DNA from: a virus
Reading direction: 5' to 3' (one strand)
Length of the DNA stretch: 21,537 nucleotides
IMG/VR virus record: IMGVR_UViG_3300025889_001102
Span: 1 to 21,537 of that record
A program made the position numbers and the translations under genes. The notes beneath the pieces were generated by a model. That model had not been told where the DNA came from. It did no database searches and worked only from the letters and a program-made list of their open reading frames with translations. Below, piece after piece: positions 17,195 through 21,537 of this stretch (its first letter is position 1; every line of letters begins with the position of its first letter).

Positions 17195-17424
17195 TGGATT
17201 TAATGGAAACACTTAAAAAATACATAGCTCTTGTAGGTATTGTCACTACTATTGGTGGTGGATTCTATGCCTGGGGCGTGTTTAATAACAGACTTGATGA
17301 ACTAGAGCAATCTAAATCTACTAAAAACATCAAGGCTATGCAAAAAGAGATTGCTAATTTAGACAAAAGATTAGGTGTGTTAGAATCACAAGTAATCCAG
17401 TTTAAAAATCCATTAGCAAACTAG
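17194..17424 (+). CDS. Small membrane protein with coiled coil (76 aa)
   Basis: One transmembrane segment at about 9-30 (YIALVGIVTTIGGGFYAWGV) is followed by a coiled coil (residues 31-68, LDELEQSKSTKNIKAMQKEI and RLGVLESQVIQF). A single N-terminal anchor with a long coiled coil is also the shape of i-spanins (Rz-like). T7's Rz homologue (18.5) lies nearby in its map, between the terminase genes. At 76 aa it would be short for a spanin. The start overlaps the previous stop (ATAATG). Function uncertain. Confidence 0.6.
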   Translation: MDLMETLKKYIALVGIVTTIGGGFYAWGVFNNRLDELEQSKSTKNIKAMQKEIANLDKRLGVLESQVIQFKNPLAN

Positions 17425-17432
17425 GAGTATAT

Positions 17433-17624
17433 ATGTTAGATAAGAAGAAAATTAAGGCTGAACTTAAGGATTTTTCTGAGGATGCTGCTGAAGCAATCGG
17501 CGAAGCACTGAAAGAAAACTTCTGGAAGTGTGGTAAAGCTGCTTGGGCAGGCTTTTCAGTCATACAAAAACTATACGTAGTAGGAATATTCACAGCTTAT
17601 TCATATCTTTTATGGTGGCTGTAA
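17433..17624 (+). CDS. Small protein with C-terminal membrane anchor (63 aa)
   Basis: AGGAG precedes the ATG. Residues 1-40 are an amphipathic charged helix (KKKIKAELKDFSEDAAEAIG). Residues about 44-63 are a hydrophobic aromatic segment ending WWL (VIQKLYVVGIFTAYSYLLWW), likely a tail anchor. I do not recognise the family. Its position next to another small membrane protein and just before the terminase suggests a lysis accessory. Confidence 0.55.
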   Translation: MLDKKKIKAELKDFSEDAAEAIGEALKENFWKCGKAAWAGFSVIQKLYVVGIFTAYSYLLWWL

Positions 17625-17677
17625 ACGGTTAAGTTTAATAATGCAGGAGACTGCGGCTTGGCCTTAAGGAGTGCATA
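17625..17677 (+). promoter_or_regulatory. Leader of the terminase genes with GNRA hairpin
   Basis: GCAG-GAGA-CTGC (17643-17654) forms a four-pair stem with a GNRA tetraloop. GCTTGGCCTT (17656-17665), shared with the capsid leader, and the ribosome binding site AAGGAG follow. A late phage promoter could lie here, but the shared 10-mer is the only evidence. Confidence 0.35.
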
Positions 17678-17893
17678 ATGGACGAGAGTCAACAAGAGAC
17701 CGTAAAGCAGGTGTTAGATGAGCTACCTGTTTTACTGGTCATGCACGCTTATAGAAAACTAAAATCAGGTGAAGATTTAACTGCATCTGAGATGAAAGTA
17801 TGTCTTGATGTGTGTAAACAATATACGGACCCTGAGATTGTGCAGAAAGCACAAAACATATTAGACGATTTACCGTTTGACCATGATGAATAG
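17678..17893 (+). CDS. Terminase small subunit / DNA maturase A (T7 gp18-like)
   Basis: The product has 71 aa (T7 gp18 has 89) and lies directly before the large terminase gene with overlapping ends. It is helical, with VKQVLDELPVLLVMHAYRKL and LTASEMKVCLDVCKQYTDPE, and the residues resemble the compact DNA-recognition subunits of T7-like phages. AAGGAG lies upstream of the ATG. It would recognise the packaging site, presumably in the repeat-rich region after 19963, and recruit the large subunit. Confidence 0.75.
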   Translation: MDESQQETVKQVLDELPVLLVMHAYRKLKSGEDLTASEMKVCLDVCKQYTDPEIVQKAQNILDDLPFDHDE

Positions 17894-19523
17894 CAAAGTC
17901 AAGAACTTCAAAAACTTCTTGTACTTATGTTGGAAACACTTAAATTTACCTGAGCCAACACCTGTACAGTACGATATAGCTGATTATTTGCAGTCTAAAG
18001 AAAAAAGACTGGTTATAGAAGCGTTTCGTGGTGTAGGTAAGTCATGGATTACATCGGCATTTGTATGTCACCAACTATTACTAAACCCCCAAAGGAACAT
18101 CTTAGTTGTCTCTGCATCTAAAAGTAGGGCTGATGATTTCAGTACATTTACACAGAGACTAATAGCCGAGATGCCCTTGCTAGAGCATTTACAGCCTCAT
18201 GACAACCAAAGAGCATCTAAGGTTAGCTTTGATGTAGGACCTGCACAGGCCTCTCATGCACCTTCTGTTAAGTCTATGGGTATCACAGGACAGCTGACTG
18301 GTAGTCGTGCTGACTTGATTATTGCAGATGACGTAGAGTCTGCTAACAACTCACAGACACAACTGATGAGAGATAGACTAGGTGAGACTGTTAAAGAGTT
18401 TGATGCTATTATCAAGCCTAAAGTTGGTCGTATTATCTTTCTAGGGACACCACAAACAGAGATGTCACTGTACAATTCACTAGAAGAAAGAGGTTTTAAG
18501 ACTAAAATATGGCCTGCATTGTACCCAGATTCAGTACAAAGAACTGGTTATGGACACAAACTGGCTGATATTATAGACAAAAAAGGTACTGAAGGGGACC
18601 CAACGGACCCTCAAAGGTTCAACGAAGTAGACTTAATGGAGCGACTAGCATCCTACGGTAGAAGTGGATTCAACTTACAGTTTATGTTAGACACAACCAT
18701 GTCTGATGCAAACAAATACCCACTTAAATTAAATGATTTGATTGTCGTTTCAGGGTGTAGTACATGGACAGAAGCCCCTGCAAACATACAATGGGCGTCT
18801 AGCCTAGAGCAAATAAAGGCATTAGACAGCGAGTTACCCAATGTAGGACTTAAAGGAGACTACTATGTAGCTCCTATGCACATGAGTGACGAGTACACTG
18901 AGTTTGAAGGCTCTGTAATGTCTATTGACCCAGCAGGACGAGGAGAAGACAAGACTGCTTATGCAGTACTTAAAATGCTCCATGGGGTACTATATCTCAC
19001 AGCTGTTGGAGCCTTGGACGGTGGTTACTCAGAGGAAACTTTAGAGAAATTAGCCCGTGTAGCTAAGTCTCAAGAGGTAAACAGCATAGTTATAGAGAGT
19101 AACTTTGGTGATGGTATGGCTACACAGTTACTTAAACCTGTATTAGCCCGTATACACCCCTGTGAAGTAGAAGAAGTTAGACACAATATACAAAAAGAAA
19201 GACGTATTATAGACACCTTAGAGCCTATTATGAACACACATAGGCTAGTTGTAGACGAAGATATCATACGACAGGACTTTAAACTGGAACCAAACCACCA
19301 GTTATTTAGACAAATGACTCGTATAACTCGTGACAAAGGCGCCTTAAGACACGACGATGCGATAGATGCACTGTCCATAGCTGCTAATTATTGGGTAGAA
19401 AGAATGGATAGAGATGCTATATTGTCGTTTCAACAGCACAAAGAAGACTTATTACAAGAGGAATTAGACATATTTATGGAGCAATCCATAGGTAGAACCC
19501 CTAGGAGTGACTCATGGATTTAA
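17883..19523 (+). CDS. Terminase large subunit / DNA maturase B (T7 gp19-like)
   Basis: This is the packaging ATPase and nuclease, 546 aa from the ATG at 17883 (a TTG two codons upstream is possible). Walker A is AFRGVGKS (about 47-54), Walker B is LIIADDVE (about 145-152), and the coupling motif is FLGTPQTE (about 186-193). The RNase H-like nuclease shows MSIDPAGRGEDKT (Asp about 349), IVIESNFGDGM (Glu about 405) and RHDDAIDAL (Asp about 491-492), so all catalytic acidic residues are present. It overlaps the small subunit by 11 bases and the lysozyme by 10. Length is close to T7 gp19 (586). Confidence 0.97.
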   Translation: MMNSKVKNFKNFLYLCWKHLNLPEPTPVQYDIADYLQSKEKRLVIEAFRGVGKSWITSAFVCHQLLLNPQRNILVVSASKSRADDFSTFTQRLIAEMPLLEHLQPHDNQRASKVSFDVGPAQASHAPSVKSMGITGQLTGSRADLIIADDVESANNSQTQLMRDRLGETVKEFDAIIKPKVGRIIFLGTPQTEMSLYNSLEERGFKTKIWPALYPDSVQRTGYGHKLADIIDKKGTEGDPTDPQRFNEVDLMERLASYGRSGFNLQFMLDTTMSDANKYPLKLNDLIVVSGCSTWTEAPANIQWASSLEQIKALDSELPNVGLKGDYYVAPMHMSDEYTEFEGSVMSIDPAGRGEDKTAYAVLKMLHGVLYLTAVGALDGGYSEETLEKLARVAKSQEVNSIVIESNFGDGMATQLLKPVLARIHPCEVEEVRHNIQKERRIIDTLEPIMNTHRLVVDEDIIRQDFKLEPNHQLFRQMTRITRDKGALRHDDAIDALSIAANYWVERMDRDAILSFQQHKEDLLQEELDIFMEQSIGRTPRSDSWI

Positions 19524-19963
19524 ACCCAGAATTAGTAGCAAGAATAAAGAAGAATGAAGGTTTTAAACTTAAGCCATATACCCTTGAGTACACTACAGCT
19601 GACGGTGAAAAGATAGTAGAAGACTTTCAAACAGGTGGATATGGACATAAGATACTACCTGGAGAGGACATTCCGACGACTGTAGAAGGTTGGGAACAAG
19701 TCCTCAATAATGACATTATGAAGGCCATAGAGGGTGCAAAAACCCTCGTAAGTCCTGATAAGGTACCTCAAGCAGCCTTTGATGTGGTAACTGAAATGGT
19801 ATTCCAAATGGGAACCAAAGGTGTAGGCAAGTTTAAGAAGACTCTTAAGTACCTCAATGAGGGTAACTATAAGAAAGCTGCAGTCGAAATGCTGGATTCA
19901 AGGTGGGCTAGGCAGACCCCAAGGAGAGCCGAGGAGCTTTCTGAGATACTAAATAATTTATAG
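19514..19963 (+). CDS. Endolysin, T4-type lysozyme (GH24)
   Basis: The product has 149 aa. NEGFKLKPY places the catalytic glutamate at residue 15. TGGYGH carries the threonine of the active site (residue 40), with Asp30 or Asp37 as the second acidic residue. MVFQMGTKGVGKFKKTL and RWARQTPRRAEEL match the C-terminal lobe of T4 lysozyme (MVFQMG, RWYNQTPNRA). It has no signal or membrane anchor, so it depends on the holin. T7 instead uses the amidase gp3.5. Here lysozyme sits at the right end, overlapping the terminase stop by 10 bases, with AGGAG upstream. Confidence 0.95.
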   Translation: MDLNPELVARIKKNEGFKLKPYTLEYTTADGEKIVEDFQTGGYGHKILPGEDIPTTVEGWEQVLNNDIMKAIEGAKTLVSPDKVPQAAFDVVTEMVFQMGTKGVGKFKKTLKYLNEGNYKKAAVEMLDSRWARQTPRRAEELSEILNNL

Positions 19964-20111
19964 AAAAAATCTGAGACCCTTATATACGCATGACGAAGCG
20001 AAGCTTCCCCCGTTGCACCGCCTATTATAATAGTAGCGATTCGCCACATGTGCGAGAATGAGGCTGGCACTACCAAAGGGCGACCAACGGAGAACTCCTA
20101 AGGGGATTTTT

Positions 20112-20124
20112 GTTATAATATAAC
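20112..20124 (+). repeat. Inverted repeat GTTATA-A-TATAAC
   Basis: This is a perfect 6+1+6 palindrome containing TATAAT. It could be a protein-binding site or a -10-like element. No matching -35 is seen at the right distance. Confidence 0.5.
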
Positions 20125-20210
20125 GAAACCTTGGCGGTATTTTTATTTGTTCTTTGTGTCTGCTGTACTGTTTTTTTCGGCTCCCTTTGGGATTCCTCTT
20201 CAGGCTGACT

Positions 20211-20231
20211 TGTTATGTTATATCATAACAT
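20211..20231 (+). repeat. Inverted repeat TGTTATG-n6-CATAACA
   Basis: TGTTATG (20211-20217) pairs with CATAACA (20224-20230), or alternatively ATGTTAT-ATC-ATAACAT (20215-20231). It is related to the TATAAC palindrome about 100 bases upstream and to TATAACAT at 20418-20425, suggesting repeated sites for one DNA-binding protein. Confidence 0.5.
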
Positions 20232-20320
20232 GAATTAGGTTCCCATTTTAGAGTAACCCTGTTGCACCATATAGAGTAATACATTCATCACCCTTTTACA
20301 CCTCTTATTATAGGGTACTT

Positions 20321-20391
20321 ATAGGAGTAATAAAGGAGTAATAAAGGTAGTAATTAAGGTAGTAATTAGGTAGTAATTAAGGTAGTAATTA
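20321..20391 (+). repeat. Tandem repeat array, (A)AGGTAGTAATT x4 plus two degenerate AGGAGTAAT units
   Basis: Units begin at 20321 and 20332 (AGGAGTAAT type), then 20344, 20356, 20368 and 20379 (AGGTAGTAATT type). The period is 11-12 bp, about one helical turn, so bound proteins would line up on one face. T7 has arrays of short direct repeats next to its terminal repeat; this may be the analogue, or an origin/packaging element. Confidence 0.85.
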
Positions 20392-20499
20392 GTCTATTTT
20401 TTTAGGAAATGTTACTTTATAACATAAGGTAATTTTAAATTATTTTCTTTCGTAAGTCTCTGTAATCATTGACAAAAAAAAATTAGTGAAAAAAAAAGC

Positions 20500-20528
20500 T
20501 TGTGTTTTGTTTCATATTCTGATTTAAT
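20500..20528 (+). promoter_or_regulatory. Candidate host sigma70-type early promoter
   Basis: TTGTGT (20500-20505) and TTTAAT (20523-20528) are separated by 17 bases. They lie in an A/T-rich stretch that leads into the early genes, with a predicted start near 20535. A better -35 match, TTGACA (20469-20474), has no -10 at a proper distance. Early transcription by host polymerase is expected here by analogy with the T7 A promoters. Confidence 0.4.
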
Positions 20529-20535
20529 CTTAAAC

Positions 20536-20661
20536 ATGGCAGTAAACAACAACACAGACACAAAGGCTCAGCCACTTGGAAACAAGCAGAAGCTATTGAA
20601 AACCAGGCAAGATATACTGGGGCCAGAAACAGACTGCAAGTATGGAAACGAAACGAAGTAA
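20536..20661 (+). CDS. Doubtful short ORF (41 aa) in the early leader
   Basis: This is the only ATG-started frame of note between the candidate promoter and the first ribozyme (starts MAVNNNTDTKAQPLGNK). It lacks a ribosome binding site, and its ATG would coincide with the predicted transcription start. A second overlapping frame (20523-20705) looks more protein-like but has no start codon. Either this leader codes a frameshifted peptide, or it is a structured non-coding leader. Treat as uncertain. Confidence 0.2.
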   Translation: MAVNNNTDTKAQPLGNKQKLLKTRQDILGPETDCKYGNETK

Positions 20662-20806
20662 GCCAGAGACAAGGCTTGAGTTTGGAGAACAAGGTAACTA
20701 GGTAGTCAATCGTAAATGTCCTTTTTAGGAAAGGCCACCCACGAGGCGAACAGACATAGTCGGACACAGATTGCTAGATAAAACCTTTTACTGTTCTTGT
20801 ACCGTA
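20662..20806 (+). other. Early leader upstream of the first ribozyme, no clear gene
   Basis: This stretch holds the hairpin CCTTT-TTAGG-AAAGG (20720-20734) and TGTAC (20798-20802), which can pair with the GTACA inside helix III of the ribozyme. No ATG-started gene is supported. Confidence 0.4.
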
Positions 20807-20865
20807 TGTACATCTTAGGCTAACAGCCTAACTGATGATGGCCACACTATTGGCCGAAATGTACA
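20807..20865 (+). ncRNA. Hammerhead self-cleaving ribozyme, type III topology
   Basis: All parts occur in order. Helix III 5' strand is TGTACAT (20807-20813), ending in the conserved U16.1, followed by cleavage residue C17 (20814). Helix I is TTAGGCT-AAC-AGCCTAA (20815-20831), then the core CTGATGA (20832-20838). Helix II is GGCCA-CACTAT-TGGCC (20840-20855), then the core GAA (20856-20858). Helix III 3' strand is ATGTACA (20859-20865), starting with A15.1. Predicted cleavage is between 20814 and 20815, so the downstream mRNA keeps the folded ribozyme as its 5' end. The one deviation is an extra U (20839) between A9 and helix II; I recall an extra residue there in some natural viroid and virusoid hammerheads. 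Confidence 0.88.
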
Positions 20866-20866
20866 C

Positions 20867-20882
20867 ATCACCCAAAGGGTTA
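20867..20882 (+). repeat. 16-nt leader element ATCACCCAAAGGGTTA, copy 1
   Basis: It is identical to 21386-21401 and lies 20 bases before an ATG, with AAAGGAGAA between. It can form ACCC-AAA-GGGT. It is found only behind the two ribozymes in this window, not in any late leader. Confidence 0.9.
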
Positions 20883-20902
20883 AGTACAAAGGAGAATACA
20901 TC

Positions 20903-21304
20903 ATGAAAACATTATTAACTAAAGACCAACTAAACACACACCTTGAACTAGATAGGGTAGATTTTGAACTCAAATCAAGCACTAAGAGATTTTTTCTAGA
21001 GGTTCATTCTGAGGACTGGGACTGGGAAGACTACACCTCAAAACACGGAAGCAAACACTCCCAGCAACTACAGGCAATCAAGCAAGTTAAGGCTAACATC
21101 GACGGAGCTTTTAAAAGTCTATGTCGATTAAAAAACGACGGAATTATTAACTTTCGCTTTAAGGATGTTATCGACCTTTGCACGAATCTTGAGTTACCAG
21201 AGACTAAAGAGTATGGTTTCAGCGAGCTTTATCTTGAGGGGTTTTATAGAGAGTTAATCCGCATGATTAAAATCACCCATAAGGTATATGCAACCGAAGC
21301 CTAA
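20903..21304 (+). CDS. Early protein of unknown function (133 aa)
   Basis: ATG at 20903 follows AAAGGAGAA, eight bases upstream. The protein is soluble and mainly helical, with many charged residues of both signs. It has an aromatic/acidic patch (HSEDWDWEDYTSKHGSKHSQ, about residues 35-54) and a leucine-rich C-terminal helix (SELYLEGFYRELIRMIKITH). I do not recognise a family. As the first convincing gene after the junction it occupies the place where T7 carries host-takeover genes such as 0.3, so a host-directed role is possible but unproven. Its stop codon lies three bases before the type I ribozyme. Confidence 0.8.
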   Translation: MKTLLTKDQLNTHLELDRVDFELKSSTKRFFLEVHSEDWDWEDYTSKHGSKHSQQLQAIKQVKANIDGAFKSLCRLKNDGIINFRFKDVIDLCTNLELPETKEYGFSELYLEGFYRELIRMIKITHKVYATEA

Positions 21305-21307
21305 CAG

Positions 21308-21382
21308 CCACACTGACGAGCTGTAGAGACAGCGAAACGGCCTAGAGGAACGAAGTTCCTGACAAGCAATGGCCGTCTGTGG
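21308..21382 (+). ncRNA. Hammerhead self-cleaving ribozyme, type I topology, GUC site
   Basis: Helix I 5' strand is CCACA (21308-21312), then the core CTGACGA (21313-21319). Helix II is GCTGT-AGAG-ACAGC (21320-21333), then the core GAA (21334-21336). Helix III is ACGGCC (21337-21342) with GGCCGT (21371-21376), extended inside by AGGAAC-GAA-GTTCCT (21346-21360). C17 is at 21377, and helix I 3' strand is TGTGG (21378-21382). Every conserved core base matches, and all helices are perfect Watson-Crick. The cleavage triplet is GUC (21375-21377), with cleavage before 21378. The downstream mRNA then begins with a 43-base leader; the upstream gene's mRNA keeps the ribozyme as a structured 3' end. Confidence 0.95.
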
Positions 21383-21385
21383 ATA

Positions 21386-21401
21386 ATCACCCAAAGGGTT
21401 A
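21386..21401 (+). repeat. 16-nt leader element ATCACCCAAAGGGTTA, copy 2
   Basis: It is identical to the copy at 20867-20882, with AAGGAGAA next and the ATG 19 bases downstream. Position relative to ribozyme, Shine-Dalgarno sequence and ATG is the same as in copy 1 within a few bases. Confidence 0.9.
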
Positions 21402-21420
21402 CATCCCAAGGAGAAACAAA

Positions 21421-21537
21421 ATGACAACACAAGAAGCAATACAAATAACAGAAAGAGTAATTGAGGAAGAAAAGGCAACGGTGAGTGCTTTAAAAAAGAT
21501 TTTAAGAGAAGCTGAAAAGGCAGAAAAAGATTTAGAA
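21421..21537 (+). CDS. Early protein, N-terminal part only, helical (39 aa visible)
   Basis: ATG at 21421 follows AAGGAGAA. The frame is open to the window end. The visible part (MTTQEAIQITERVIEEEKAT, then LKKILREAEKAEKDLE) is a charged helix with coiled-coil character. The family is unknown. It is the second gene downstream of a ribozyme and 16-nt element module. Confidence 0.7.
   Translation, partial: MTTQEAIQITERVIEEEKATVSALKKILREAEKAEKDLE

Larger units (their letters stand above)
19964..20535 (+). other. Gene-free junction between late and early regions, probable genome-end/terminal repeat region
   Basis: There is no convincing gene in about 570 bases. It holds the hairpin GAAGC-GAA-GCTTC (19995-20007), the palindromes CTATTATAATAG (20022-20033) and CACATGTG (20045-20052), and two copies of GTTGCACC (20012 and 20261). 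It also holds CCCTTTGGG (20183-20191), AT-rich inverted repeats and a tandem repeat array. In linear T7 genomes the terminase/right end and the early/left end are the two termini. Finding them joined suggests a circularised assembly or concatemer, with the direct terminal repeat and packaging site inside this stretch. Exact ends cannot be set from sequence alone. Confidence 0.6.

Noticed and set aside
20088-20112. CTCC-TAA-GGGG followed by TTTTT as a terminator after the lysozyme
   Set aside because: The stem is only four pairs with a G-U pair and the T run is separated by an A; too weak to call.
20469-20474. TTGACA as a -35 box
   Set aside because: No -10 sequence at 15-19 bases; only poly-A follows.
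20483-20767. 94-aa minus-strand frame in the early leader
   Set aside because: Cys/Leu/Phe-rich composition, no ribosome binding site, and opposite to every other gene.

Overview
The window reads as part of a T7-like podophage genome (Autographiviridae-type late gene order) with AT-rich DNA and small marine-phage-type proteins. A phage of SAR11 or a related marine alphaproteobacterium is the most likely source. That host assignment is inference from AT content and protein style, not from a host marker. I see no tRNA, rRNA, integrase, CRISPR array or insertion sequence. Every supported gene lies on the plus strand.

Layout. Positions 3-1028 hold the C-terminus of the scaffolding protein and four very small, mostly lysine/arginine-rich proteins. 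Positions 1029-2221 hold a structured leader, the major capsid gene and a strong intrinsic terminator. Positions 2238-12020 hold the tail tubular proteins A and B and the internal (ejection) proteins equivalent to T7 gp13, gp14, gp15 and gp16. Positions 12052-14897 hold the tail fibre and three small genes behind it. Positions 14897-17624 hold a holin candidate, two exported proteins of unknown role and two small membrane proteins. Positions 17678-19523 hold the small and large terminase subunits, and 19514-19963 a T4-type lysozyme (GH24). Positions 19964-20902 hold no convincing gene. This stretch has tandem 11-12 bp repeats, AT-rich inverted repeats and a candidate host promoter, and it probably covers the joined genome ends with their terminal repeat. 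Two early genes follow (20903-21304, and 21421 to the window end).

The most striking signal is in front of the two early genes. Each is preceded by a sequence with the complete catalytic core and all three helices of a hammerhead self-cleaving ribozyme. The first (20807-20865) has type III topology with one extra U next to helix II. The second (21308-21382) is a near-canonical type I with a GUC cleavage site. After each ribozyme comes an identical 16-nt element (ATCACCCAAAGGGTTA), then an AAGGAGAA Shine-Dalgarno sequence, then the ATG, with nearly identical spacing. In T7 the early polycistronic mRNA is cut between genes by host RNase III. Here the phage may carry the cutter in the RNA itself, so that each early gene gets its own processed mRNA. 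The sequence supports the ribozymes strongly. The processing role is inference.

How the genes work together: scaffold, capsid and the small basic proteins build the head. The tubular proteins, fibre and internal proteins form the short tail and the DNA-ejection channel. The terminase packages concatemers cut in the repeat-rich junction. The holin, lysozyme and small membrane proteins release progeny.
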